Assembly (NCBI GenBank): GCA_013433145.1
Contig: CM024175.1
Location: forward strand, 3,890,516 to 3,954,515
From: Ascaris suum
Taxonomy: Eukaryota > Nematoda > Chromadorea > Rhabditida > Ascarididae
Length of the DNA stretch: 64,000 bases
Reading direction: 5' to 3'
Numbering within the stretch: the stretch's first letter is position 1; the number at the start of each line of letters is the position of its first letter. The notes below the pieces were generated by a model. The model was not told where the DNA came from. It searched no databases and saw only the letters and a program-made list of their open reading frames with translations. The translations under genes and the position numbers were made by a program. Shown here piece after piece: positions 12,438-24,400 of this stretch.

Positions 12438-12471
12438 TCAACGTGGTTGACGTATTCATCAACCACGTTGA
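12438..12471. repeat. Perfect 13-bp inverted repeat with an 8-base loop
   Basis: TCAACGTGGTTGA is followed after CGTATTCA by its exact reverse complement TCAACCACGTTGA. Each arm is also followed by CGTATTCA, so the structure looks like an inversion-duplication rather than a simple palindrome. Confidence 0.85.
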
Positions 12472-12806
12472 CGTATTCACCTTGCAAAAGAATGTTGCGA
12501 TAGTTCCGACATTATATATATTTCCCACCTTTCCATTCTTCGAGCAGAGAACCTGCTTCGGGCAGATACCGTTGATACACGAAGTCCTTCACCTTTCAAC
12601 CGTCGCTGAATCGTTTCCATCATCGCACCACTGATGTTCTCGTGTACCGAATGCCTAACTGACGGCTGTTGCTATGCGAACGTTTTGCATTTCCTTGATG
12701 TTGCGGTCTTTCCGATATAGTGGCGCATTTTTAAGTGATATTGGAAAACAAAAATTTTCTCAAAATATTAGCCGTATAGCGATTGACTGTTTTGTTAGGA
12801 CAGTTT

Positions 12807-13022
12807 TTAGGACACATCACATGCTGCAATCCTGCCTATTATGAATTCCTCATCGCTGATTTCCTTCTGTTCATAGACAGCCGAAAAAGTCTCAGCTGAA
12901 ATCGGACACAATGCGCCATAGGACGAATAATAATTTTTTTCAATTGTAGCGCCGTAAAGACATGATTTCAAAATATCATTGGCTGTGACCAAGTTTACAA
13001 CACACTTCCAAGCTTTACGCAT
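12807..13022 (-). CDS. Hypothetical terminal or single exon, 71 residues
   Basis: From ATG 13022 to a stop at 12807 the minus strand is open with strong purine-first periodicity. The protein is mixed acidic and aromatic, soluble-looking, and contains a Lys-Asn-Tyr-Tyr stretch and an acidic Asp-Glu-Glu cluster near its end. I do not recognise the family. An upstream AG at 13031 could be an acceptor, which would make this the last exon of a longer gene. Confidence 0.35.
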   Translation of the reverse strand: MRKAWKCVVNLVTANDILKSCLYGATIEKNYYSSYGALCPISAETFSAVYEQKEISDEEFIIGRIAACDVS

Positions 13023-13545
13023 CACGTGCGCTTTGATTTTCTACTTAATCATTTGATATTTAAGTAAAAATACAAGCAAGCTCGTGACACCCCGATTAGG
13101 CTGTCGCAAATGAAATTATCACTTAGAGAAGAAATTGAGCAACCTTGTGCTATCAACGACCACTGAGTGATAAGGGTCGCATCAATTAAAAACAGATGCT
13201 TCCTTCTGGTAAATACGTATTGCTCGAGATTTTTGAGCGCTATAGATAAAGATAAACAGTTATTCAGTGGTATGCTAACATTTCCCGTTGAACAAAACGC
13301 CTCACGGATTGCAACGGTAGCAATTAAAGCTGAACGAAGGCTAAACCACTATAACGTTTTTTACTTTTCAAGGAATTCCGAGTAATTTTTGCATCAAAGA
13401 AGATTCAGCAGCTTTCCATCGATATAATTTCCCTTCCTCCCACTTTTCATAATCATATCCTATCTTCGATAAAATGCTTTGCATATCGTTGTGATGAGTT
13501 CGTAATGAGCCAGCATATCGTCGGACACAAACGCTGAGACAACAG

Positions 13546-13887
13546 CATCACGTGGTGAGGCCAAAAGATGAGACGAGGAGCAGCGAATGTGGAATATATC
13601 AACCCAAGACAGTACTTCCACTATTCACAGATCTTCAGATAAAGGTTCTCGGTTCAGATGTGTTATTCTATTTACATCAATGCTCGCAAAGGAGCTTTCT
13701 GCTCAGTGAAATGAAAACGGTATGTCATTACATGAGTGCGTATGCTGATACTACAGTCTTAAATAGGATCTGGTGCAATATCGGCGGACGAACGTTACCT
13801 TTCAACTGCTCATCAACGCATGTCATGAAAGGTCATTTCCATGGTTACAGTCCCGAAGTTGCAGGGGCTATGGAAAAGGCTGGTTAA
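13546..13887 (+). CDS. Hypothetical terminal exon, about 113 residues
   Basis: An acceptor (ACAACAG) precedes an open frame to a stop at 13887. The last 40 codons in particular (Gly-, Val- and Ala-rich, GAA/GTT/GCA/GGG first-G codons) have clear coding periodicity. An internal GTATGT at 13720 could be a donor, giving an alternative shorter exon. No ATG opens the frame, so upstream exons would be needed. Family unknown. Confidence 0.35.
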   Translation, partial: HHVVRPKDETRSSECGIYQPKTVLPLFTDLQIKVLGSDVLFYLHQCSQRSFLLSEMKTVCHYMSAYADTTVLNRIWCNIGGRTLPFNCSSTHVMKGHFHGYSPEVAGAMEKAG

Positions 13888-14430
13888 ATCGCACAGCAAT
13901 CTTGAGCGCGACAACAGCAGTTGTATCCGAGAAACATCGGAATCGCCTCATTGATCAGACATTATTCTCGTTATTTCTTCTGGAGTATTTCTTCAAACAA
14001 AGAAAACGAGTATTTTAAGCAGGAAAGTTTAACGTCCGCTCCTCTTCTCTGGAGCCTTTCGACTTCAGTGAATAAAATCGCTTTCTCTTCAATGATATTT
14101 GCACACGTGCTAAATAATTGCATATTTCATCGCAGTTTATAAAAGCTTTTTGCAATACTTCAGGTATGAAATTATGATACGACATAGCTTTCGAGGTTTT
14201 GAAGGAAGGAAAGTAGGTTAGAATATGCTTTAAAGACCGTACTTAGCAGGTGGCGCCAGTTTGTAAGCTCCTTAGCGATTGCTTTTTTTTTCTTGTGATA
14301 ATCAAACCTGTTGTTTCTACTGTTGTTTTTTTGTTGTTCTTCCTCCTGGAATTGATACTATGTTGTATGCCTTCTATTTATTTATCTACCTTAATGTCCC
14401 GAGGTTGGAAAAATACACATGTAAGCGAGC

Positions 14431-14661
14431 ATGGACACCAAGAAGGAGCAAAACGTTTCCAAAGCTGTAGTTATGGCGAACAGATATGTATACGTAAGAA
14501 CGCCAAGAGTGCCTAAGTCGAATCGATTCAGACGCAGTTTAAAAGCAGGAGGGAGTGAATGCATCAACGACGTCGGCAGAAAGCAGATTTCAGACTCGTC
14601 CAATGCGAAATTGGGAAGTATGGGAGAAATAATCTTCTACTGGAACATCTGGCAAGCTTAA
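14431..14661 (+). CDS. Orphan ORF of 76 residues
   Basis: The ORF begins with ATG 14431 and has very strong purine-first codons. The N-terminal two thirds are basic (Lys/Arg-rich) and the end is aromatic. A strong donor-like GTAAGA follows codon 21, so the true first exon may be short. No family recognised. Confidence 0.3.
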   Translation: MDTKKEQNVSKAVVMANRYVYVRTPRVPKSNRFRRSLKAGGSECINDVGRKQISDSSNAKLGSMGEIIFYWNIWQA

Positions 14662-15149
14662 ACTTATATGTACGCCGACTACGGGGATGAGTGAATTGAA
14701 GTATTTCCAATAGCAGGATATCGAAGAAGCCGAACACAACTAAATAACAAAGAATGAAGTGAAGATTGAGCCTAAGATATTTTTATGATTCGACGTTGAG
14801 AGTAAGATTTGGTTGCTATGGGTCATACGACTGAAAAGTTTCTGAACATTCTCTAACAAATTGACATCAGGAACGAGACAAGGAGATCGCATAGGAGTGC
14901 AATATTTTAAATCTGGCAGTAAGTGATAAATTTATTCCGATAATACTCGCTCAATTCAATTGTGCTGTAAAAACATTGAGAACACAGACTGCAATTTTCA
15001 ACGACACCTTCCAGCAACAATGGAACACAGCAAATTCCAATAAAATTTTGAGTCGCATATAATGCCGAAGCCATGAAAATAGGGTTCCATATAACACGAA
15101 AAAAACACTTCAAGCAAATATGGTCACACTTTCTAACTTAAAAAAAAAT

Positions 15150-15960
15150 TTATGCCGGAAGTCTACATGAATCACATGATATTTATCATGGGAAACATTA
15201 AGCTGCTGAAGTGTCGGCCAACTGGCAATACATCAGGGTTCCCTCACAGAATAGTAGTGGGCAGACTCGCGCAATCGGCGATAAATTTTGAGGTCGTTAG
15301 CAACCAGCGTGTGACTGCTCAAGATGTTATCGGAAAAGTCGTGTTAATGTATACGAGAAGCAAAACAGCAAACAGTACAATTCGTTAGGGCACTCCATCT
15401 CTCGAATTATTGCTTGCAAATTTGGTTCACGTAAGAACGTTGAGACCCCCTTCAGAAAAAAGACAACAACACCATATTCTCCACTTTCTAGAGAACGTTT
15501 TCATAAATGACAGCATCAATGGTATTCCCATAGTCAATATACACAAATTCGGTGTGAACTCTCTTATTCAACGATGACACTCAGCTGCCTGAGCACAAAA
15601 TAAGTGCTACGGAGAGGATCGAATAGGAACGAAGCATAGTTGATCAAGTTTCAAAAGGCCGTTTCGTGTATACTGCATTAGTGCATCCCTGATGACCTCT
15701 TTAAACGGAGGTGGAGGGAGTAAGACAATTTGGGCCAATTTCGAAGTGAAGGGTATCGTGATTTCTCCAACGTAGGCGAAGCGAACGAACAACTAAGAAA
15801 GAATTTATGAATACGACAGGGAACGTTGGAAAATTATGCTAAGCTGGCATGAAATTGCCTTTTTGCTATGAGCCCTGGGAATATTGGTGAGATGTCGTCT
15901 AGTGGTGTGAGACAAACTTTGTCATTGAGTCTAAGAACAGCCTTGAGAACTGAGCCGGTG
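15150..15960 (-). mobile_element. Decayed non-LTR retrotransposon, CR1/Jockey-like reverse transcriptase
   Basis: Read on minus across stops and frameshifts, the segment carries reverse-transcriptase landmarks in the right order. At about 15810-15950: LRLND, then a Pro-x-Asp-Asp-Ile stretch and IIFQRSLS. At 15695-15612: IRDALMQY, then a QxxFxPxRS-like block. At 15557-15491: FVYIDYGNTIDAV, the counterpart of the (F/Y)xDFxKAFDxV motif. At 15320-15260: ANDLKIYRRLR, where the catalytic (F/Y)ADD has become AND. At 15210-15155: QLNVSHDKYHVIHV. Several in-frame stops and frame changes show it is a dead copy. The clade call rests on the DLKIYRRI and QLNxxKCxVxHxG type motifs. Confidence 0.72.
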
Positions 15961-16306
15961 CACACATCAATAAAATCCAAATCCTTATTCCATCATACAT
16001 GAAAAACCCGCAGCACACCACTGCCTTCCATAAAATAATTTCAGAAGTAGTTTGCAAGCAAGTCATACTGCAGCTAGTTACCGACGACTAGGGAGTTATA
16101 ACGACAATTATTTCGTCAACAGGCGAAAAAGACAAAAAAAAATTCCAGCTAGAGAGCAGGAAGATATCGCTGGAGCTTTCATGGGGAAAGAAACATAGAA
16201 TCGCCACAGTATTTTGAGAGGATTCTGTTTCTCCTCTCATTGTTGTGATTCTTTCATGATGTTTGCCGTGTCTTAGGCAATTCAGTGGTGTCAACATTGA
16301 CGAAAC

Positions 16307-16531
16307 CCCCCTCGGCCGCATTGCCTTCTTTCCTGCCTCGATCGCCATTTTGTCGCGTTGAATGGCGAAAACAATTTTTTGAGGCTCATTTTGACGGAAT
16401 TTGCTGACTGCTAATGATTGGACAGAAAATTTCTCGTCTGATCGCTGCCTCTCGAACACCTGATACTTGCAGTCCTCATCGTGAAGAATTCCATGACGCG
16501 ACTTCCGAGCTGTGCACAACGGATTATGCAA
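16307..16531 (-). CDS. Hypothetical coding exon
   Basis: The minus strand is open from about 16531 and has consistent coding periodicity down to a possible donor at 16306. The product is hydrophilic with alternating acidic and basic residues and no recognised motif. The acceptor is uncertain (a CACAG at about 16515 is one choice). No partner exon was found, so gene membership is unknown. Confidence 0.3.
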
Positions 16532-16781
16532 CGTGCATAGTCAATGAACGAAATTCTAGTTGTCAAGTTGCAAGAGTCTCGTTACATGTGCTCGTTGTTG
16601 GGAAACTCTCAAAAACGACCATCCAATCTGACCTCGTGAATCTTTTTTCCACAGTGTCTCCATAGCTGAGAACTTTTCAAGCAGTGATCATACAAGCATC
16701 CGCTTTAAGAATGAACTAATGCTGCTTCACTTCCAAAATGAAACAAATTTTGCAACATGCCACTGAGGACGGCCTAACACC

Positions 16782-17360
16782 ATGCTGGCCCAGCAAATTG
16801 GAAATAAACGACTCATCCGAGATCCGAAGTATTGCCACTTCTTACGTTTTCTGCATGATGTTATAGTGGTATGTGCAACAAAGGAAAAGACCATCCAGCC
16901 CAAACAACTGTCACCATACCTTCAGTGCCTGACAACGGGAAACATTTTCCTATGGCTTAAGTGCCGTAAGCCGGGTGGAACCAGAGGTGCTTTATCAGTG
17001 TTCACAGCACTATCAGATTCAGCGCACAAACTTGCTAGCGACCGTGAGAGACGTGTGTTATGTGGCAGAAGTGCTGAGGTATTTTACAAACACGCTCACG
17101 GTGACCGAAGGACGCGATATACGGTACTGTGCCTTCGAAATGAAAGGAACCACAAGGATACGCAAACGCTTTTATTAAAAGTGAGCGAAGACATTGCGCT
17201 CAAAAGAAATACATCAGAATTCAATCAAAAATCTGACGTATTTGAAAGTACCCGGCGAATATGTGACCTGCAACGTCCACTCCTCGTTATAAACTACCCT
17301 CGATTTGGGGCAGTAAAAACACACTTCTTCAATAGATCGGCCGCAACTCTATGTACTTAA
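16782..17360 (+). CDS. Long orphan ORF region with two overlapping open frames
   Basis: One frame is open from ATG 16782 for 192 codons, the longest in the window and unlikely by chance at this base composition. A second frame is open at about 16935-17178 and has the stronger G-first periodicity there. The real structure may be an exon in the first frame, up to a donor-like GTATGT near 16869, spliced into the second frame, or a decayed gene. Neither product shows a signal peptide, membrane segment or recognised domain. Confidence 0.35.
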   Translation: MLAQQIGNKRLIRDPKYCHFLRFLHDVIVVCATKEKTIQPKQLSPYLQCLTTGNIFLWLKCRKPGGTRGALSVFTALSDSAHKLASDRERRVLCGRSAEVFYKHAHGDRRTRYTVLCLRNERNHKDTQTLLLKVSEDIALKRNTSEFNQKSDVFESTRRICDLQRPLLVINYPRFGAVKTHFFNRSAATLCT

Positions 17361-18486
17361 CAAGTATATCACAACGCAAAAGTCTGCGAATAAGACAAGA
17401 TTCCTTTACAAAGATTCCAGTCGATGAAAACATTTAGAGAAATTAAAATAGAAGTTCGCAAGATTACACTGGTCCCCGTCGTGAGTCAAAAGCGAAAGGA
17501 CATAACGATAGATGATCTTGGTACCGACTTCCTTTCGTTACACACCACCGTTTACGACGACAGTTCGTTCCCTTTTCAACTGCCTGTTATTCGTATTGAT
17601 TTGGCACCACCCCCCTCCCCTCCCCCGCCCTTTCACGGGTTACGAAAACTCTTGTGCCGCACTGTTGAGAAGACAGTGTAGTTCTTGCAGAAGTCTTAAA
17701 AATGAGAACAACACGGTTCCTTGTCATCGACTTGTGGACGAAGGCCAACATGTCTTCGCCTTACCCGCTGTCATAATAACCCCTAAACGTTGCACACTTT
17801 TCGCATTCTCGACGACGATATCCTCAATTGTAAGTGAAAATACATCTGAACCATTGAGATATAAAACTTCGCATTTGAGAACAGCAAACGTTCGGCGCTG
17901 CCAATCGATTGTAACATAATAACGGAAACAAAGAGCAATAAAAATATTTCATTAAAGCAACCGTATAAACGAAGTGAATGAGCTGAGTCGTCTCAGCTGT
18001 TTAGTGCTGCATTATGCAAGGCACCTTCGTGTCATATCCGAATTCGCAACCTCCTTTAAATCGCTTGTATTTCCCCCGAGGAAGCTATCCTATATTCTGA
18101 ACGTCCGAATAAAAAACAGAACTCTGACATAATAATGTGCATACTGAAGGCCGCGCTGAAGGCAACATGCTATAAAAAAGCGCTAAGGTTCTTTTGCATC
18201 TACTTCAATTTGAGTAACAACCATGAAGCTGACCACTGCTTGACATGCCTGAGGTATTGAAATTATGCATAGTCCACCACGTTCAACTCCCACTTGTTCA
18301 CATCTATTACGAAAGAGCCTTTATACGCAGGAATTGCTGGACCTATTTTTACTGGCAGCCTCCTTGTGGAGAAAACCGCCTGGGAATGATTATACAAGGA
18401 GCTTCCGTGATTCCACTAGTGGCTCAGATAAGATGCTTAAAAGCCCCGATCTATATCGGTATTGTCCTATACTCACCTCTCACTGA
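17361..18486. other. No supported gene
   Basis: ORFs at 17424-17681 and 17512-17919 overlap each other and contain a CT/CC-rich low-complexity tract near 17610-17630. The 184-codon plus ORF at 18245-18799 largely mirrors a real minus-strand exon. No exon call here. Confidence 0.45.
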
Positions 18487-21400
18487 TCAATTCTCTCGCT
18501 TCATTACTGAAGAAATAAAAGATGGAGCAATCAAGGTCGTTGCGACATTTTCCAACACCACATTGCTTGCACTAACACCATCACCACATTCCTGCCCACC
18601 ATCACAAGTCGATGGCTCCGATAGCTCGCAGTGCATGGCGCTCGACTGCCGCTTGATCAACGCCGAAAGTTTTGAATCGATCTGTTCGGAAATTCGAAGT
18701 TGTTCTTCAGAGAGCCGAACCTGCCGCGCCAAGAGCCTATACATGCTTTGCATCAGCGTTTTCGTTTCTCTGATGAATGCTGTTTGCTCCTGCAACTGAT
18801 AATGAGTCTCACGAGCAGGGAATTTATACAGTGGTCTCATCTGGGTACCTCAGGAAAGACCCTGGAAATTGTCTGAACAGCAGAAATCTCAAAACATGGT
18901 CTTCACCTTGCTTTTACCACTGAATGCATTTTCTCGCTTTTCGCAAATCACTGCAGCAAATTCGACAACCCGGGTGGTGAATTGCGGTAAGTCCGGCGTT
19001 ATGCAACTTGCACCTTGCTGCCCCTTCTTCAAACTCCACTTTTAGCGAAAACCCTTCAAAAAGCATTCGCAAAGCACATCACATGGCAAAAAACAGTGTC
19101 TCTGCTGTGACTGCTAAGCTCAGAAACACTTCGAGACGATGCAATGATATCCAGTGGGGTTGTTGGCTAAAGGTTGTCAGGATGTGATGTGGGAGTGTTC
19201 GAAATCTGATGCCGTGAAATTTGTCGATCGAAGATTGCTTCGACATACCGTTTACCGAACTTGCTGTAACATGTTCACATAAAACTGTGGTAGACTACCA
19301 ACTTTTTATTGTGCAGTTATGGAGTATCATCACGTTTGAATGCAGCAAATGTGGTTAGAGTCTAGCTGGCATGATTGAGCTAAAGGCTTTTGCATGGATC
19401 ACTCGACGTCGCCTGTCATAGGATTTCTGTTGCTAAAGGATTTTCAAAAAGTAATTGCGAATGAACGTGTTCACTCCAGGAATGATGCGAGAGGTGAATA
19501 TGACGCTGCTGTAGCCTTTTCGAACAACTCAGCTGTGGTAATGGGATGCAATGGTATGGAGGGCATTGGCTCACTTCTCTGCCAGGAAAATGATGAAAAA
19601 GGAAAAGCTAGAGATTCGAAGCTGCGGGCGGAATGCCGAGCTCTGGAAGGCAGCAGCTGGCAGATCGCATCACAATTCTGGTAGAGGAGTACGACATATT
19701 ACAGGTTTCCAAACCATGGACGAAATAAAGTATACTAAATAATTCAAAAATTATACTAAACTGATAACACCACGGTATCCGTTATCTGCTATTTCTCTAA
19801 GACTGATCAAACAATATTTCTCCTATTGCTTCTCACTCTTGGAATTAAAGATAGGAGACAAAACGTCGTCACACTTCAAGCGCCGCGACAAACTTCAATT
19901 TTAAAGTCAATCCATTTTTTGGTAACGTCTTATTTGTGGACCGATCCACGACCAACGTCGAACAAAAACGATGATTCGTTGACCGTCCACGATTTGCGTA
20001 AAATTCAGCTGCAGTAATGATTACCTGCAGAAACGACACCTGCGGTGAGCAGAGCTGTCCATCAGCAGCTGTATCCTCGGTAGGCTTGGGCCTCAGTCCA
20101 TCAGCACCACTATCGACTGCATCGTTTCCGCACTCGTCACGGCTATCGTTACAGTCGCTCACCGAAAGCTCGGCGTAATCGCGCACACTTTTCTCATTCT
20201 CATCGTCGATCGAAAATGAAGCGCTTTGTTGCTGGTACTGAAAATTGAAAAAGTGACGAACCTCTCTCTTTCGAATGACTCGATTCGAGTTCGCTTTCAA
20301 AGTTTACCGACCAGAAACCAAGAAAGCACTTCCAGACAAGGCCAAATGAGAATGGTGGCCTTCCCTATTTCCCCTCTTCTAGAAAGGATATCTAGGCTCG
20401 TAGCAACAAATGCTGGACGAGTAACACCAACACCTGCCACCCACCAAGGGGCATAGGCATCAGCCTTTGAAACGGCTTGGAGGCAAAGCAAAGAGCGGAA
20501 AAACCTCCTTTCACATTAAAGAAATAGCGAACTACCGTTACTCTTTTCTCTATGTCGCTTTCTTGAAAACCTGTTGAATGTGTGTGCTATGGCCGATTAC
20601 TACTAGGTAAACGCACCCTGCTGACCGCTGATAAGCAAGCAATATTCGGTTACTGATGGACAGCCACCAAGCAGCTCCACTCTGCGTAATACGAAATGAT
20701 CACGAGAACCCTGAACAAGCTAGTGCTCGAGGGCTCCAGTACCATCCCGACCTTACCTCAGGAAAACGTTAGAAAACGTGGGACTAGCCGATCGGACTAA
20801 ATCTTGCATGAGGCGGTCTTACAGCGCAATACAGATCCTAGTTCCCGGAAAGTTAACGTTTTCTCGTCAACGAAGCGGTCGATATAGCCAGCCCGATGTT
20901 TTCCGTGTGGAACGTTTGACAGCACAATGTAATTCTTGCTACCGAAGAAGAAGCGCTTCCTTCCATCTTACGATTTCGAGTGACAGAGAGCAGACAAAGT
21001 GGAAATGCCCTGCGGGAATGCAGAAGTGCCAGAATTAAAATTAGTTTCTTCTCCTTGAGTTTTTCACGAAAACAGCAGTATCGTTTTGCCATTCTAAATG
21101 GTCCTCTGTTCGAGCTGCAATGCCGCCTCTCGTAAAAGATGCTCAAATTGAAGAATTCGCTAAAAACTCCCAGAATTAACAAAACTGCCCAAGTTTGCCT
21201 AAAACTGCCCTAACTTTTATTCTTATTTTGCCCTATCCTTCAAGTGTATGCTCATTCGCTGCGGCTAATCGATGTATGCTATTACTATCCTTGACTAGTT
21301 TACTGAGATTCCGACGTTTACCTCATTTCGAGACGTAACATGCCGATTCATAATGGAGAGAGGCAAAGGAGACATCTAAGGTTTGGGAAGACAAACAGTG

Positions 21401-24400
21401 TCCCGCTCTATCAAGATGTCTTGTGATACTTACTTCCTCAGCAGGTGTGATACTCACATGCAGAGATTCACTGTCATGATAAATTTTTGACCTCTTTGCC
21501 AACAGCCAGCGAAATACATTGAGTTCTGACTCAGTGAACGGGCAGTCTTCTACCATTTGAGGTCCGTCACTTGCGCCCGAACAATACCTGAAACTCGACG
21601 CAAAGTGAACACAGTGACTAACCCGACGAAGAGTTCGACGCACTTCCTTAATCTCATCGGTCAAAATTTGCAGCTGAAAGCATAAAACATGCATCGGCAT
21701 TACTTTCTGCTCTCTCTCCGTTCCCCTCAAGGTAGGAAAAAAAAGGTGAGATCTCAACTAGCATTCCCGGAATAAAGAGATTTGAAAATCTGAGAGAATT
21801 TCCGCGAACGGAATTTGCACGCCTCAGTTGTAGAGAGACTCGCGTCCGATCTAACCACAATATTCGAATTGTGACCACTGCTTGCCAAGGAAACATTATT
21901 CACTCTGGACAAGATGCGCAAAAAAAAACCCGCGTAGGACCGAAGTCCTTTTTTGCACTTCTGGCATCCCTCTTTCGCACGAATTTAAAGGCTCCAATAT
22001 CTATGCGCAGAGACCTGGGTTGACAAGAATCCATAGTCTTCAATTTGCACACAGCAGATAACGTCTTCACAAAGGGGAAAAAACGATCACGGATTGAGGC
22101 ATTTAATTTCTCTCATCTCATTAGCCATCTGTGCGGAATCTTCTTCCTCGATCCTTTGCCCTTTTGCTTTTCCCAGCTTTTCCCAGCTTTTGGCAACAAT
22201 TCCATACAAAATATTTGCCAAACGCTTCATCCACTCAAACTTTGCCCGATAAAGGGAGATAAGCTTTAAAAGGTGAGGTTATCCATTTACGTGTGAAAAA
22301 AATGATGCATTAAGCGCTCTAATAAACTATAAAACAGATTAAAACTGAGAATTGGCCAACAGGTCAACTATAAGCGATAAGAGGACAAAATCATATGAAC
22401 GTGATGGTGGAGTGTGATGCAAGTGCGCGTTGACGGTGAGCGCGAAATGAGCGTGAGCCAGTGGAAAATAATTCTGAAATGGCCCAGGAAACTCGAGGCA
22501 TTAAAACCTTTCAGCCAATCAATCAGCTCAGCTCTTGAGGTGGTAATTTGTTCTCTAATTTATCCCCAATCTACAACACAGCTCATACGAGCTTTTGTAT
22601 TCCCTCCTATGGAAGCTCCCATTCCCTTTTTTTACCTTTCAGATGATTTCGGTTGAAACCGTGACCTCTCAAGCCAATTTTCTTCAGCAATAAGTTAGAA
22701 GGACATTAGGGCTATCCAAGAAGATTCTCTTTATACGTGTACCTATAGCGTTGTGGACATGGTTGAATTATGAGGATGACTCACGGAAAAAATGAATGCG
22801 GATACACCACAGTCTTTTATTTTGGCACGCAAAATATGCCTACTCTTTATTCAAAATTAAAGTGGATTTATGCAACAATTTAATGAAACTGGAGCTGAAT
22901 CATTAGATGGCACATCGTCTTTGTTTGCTTCCCACTGATCGAAATTCAAAAGGCAGGAATCCTTGAGTGCCAACAGGTTCATAATCTGAGAATTTGACAA
23001 GCGTCGACGCATTTTTCGCATTAAAAGGCCTTATGCCAACCCAATTTTCTCGTGAGTTCACAGCTCCGTCTCCACGTCGAACAATACCACTTCAAGTAAG
23101 CGCAGGAAACTGACGCCAAACCATGAATTCGGACGACCTATTCGAAGCCGAACGAGACATCCAGTATAATCACACTCTGAATCACCCTCAACGCCTCCCA
23201 TCGACAACTTTGACAACACTCACTGCTGAACAGGAATTTAACGGTGAATTATAGGAAAGTGGCAAGACGGGGAATGAGGATGGAAAAATAGGATAAAGGA
23301 TGCAAGCATTCAAAATGGAAAGTCTTGTAAGCTTCGAGCTCAGAACTACTGTAAACTAAATTGGATCAAAACCTCGTCACACATGACCATCTTTAATTCT
23401 CCAATAACTGAGTTCTCTACTCATATTGACAAATACGATCAAAAGAGTTCTCTAACAGAAATTTAACATACCATTTTTAGCAACTGTTTCAACAACACAC
23501 TGAGGCACTCCATTCATGGAAAATCTTGACGCTTAGCAGCTACTATCGCTATCAGCTCAACGTTTAGCGAGTTGAAACCACTGGGCGGTCAAACTTCTAT
23601 TCTAACCGATCAACTTGGCTGTGCAAATCGCAAGAAGCTTATGCAATTTTGATATGAACCTCAGTCAAAAACTTTTCACAGACTAACAGCTTGAATCGAT
23701 TTCGATGTGCCTTCATCTTGCTTATCGTTCCACGCCAGAATCGTCGAATGACACCTACCGTCAATGTCATCTCCGGATGGTTCGCCGCGACCCTAAACTA
23801 TAATTTTTTTCGGGCAGATGAGCCGTAAAACACAACTTTACCTCATCAGCATGGCCTTAGATTATCAGCGCTTATCAATTGGCTTTAGAAGAGCAGCATC
23901 ACGTCCTATCGAACAACTTCGAGTTATCAGCATGACTCTAACTCAGCAAAATATGGCGACAAGGAAGATGAAACATACTGAATTATTCAAATTTATAGCC
24001 CACTGAAGTAAACAACCGCTCTAACATTTAGAAAGAACGACAGAAAACGATAATTAGTTATGAAGTAATATAAAACACAGTTAATCCAGCATTTGGCGTA
24101 TAGGCACCCGAGTTATATGTCACACTTTGAAAACATCCTCTAAAAGGTGCAAATGAGTATGAGGCAACGCTCACCATTCATTTCTCATCCCTGCGCATCA
24201 AAAAATGTCAGCAATAATTTAAGGGGACACTACAAATTAGTGTTCAAAATGACCTCATACGAACTTCGTTCCATGCCCTCCTTTTTCGCAGATTGTCGTT
24301 TTCTTCGTTGTCGATGTCTTCGCAGAATAAATCACGTTCTTTCTGCAGAATAACATCGAGGATTTCATCTTTGACTTTACGAGGAATACGCCGCCGACGT

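Noticed and set aside
15491..15557. YIDYGNT motif resembling a Tudor domain
   Set aside because: The flanking blocks are in order with LINE reverse-transcriptase motifs, so the match is to the (F/Y)xDFxKAFD block.
18245..18799. 184-codon plus-strand ORF
   Set aside because: Its second half is the complement of a well-supported minus-strand coiled-coil exon; codon periodicity favours the minus strand.
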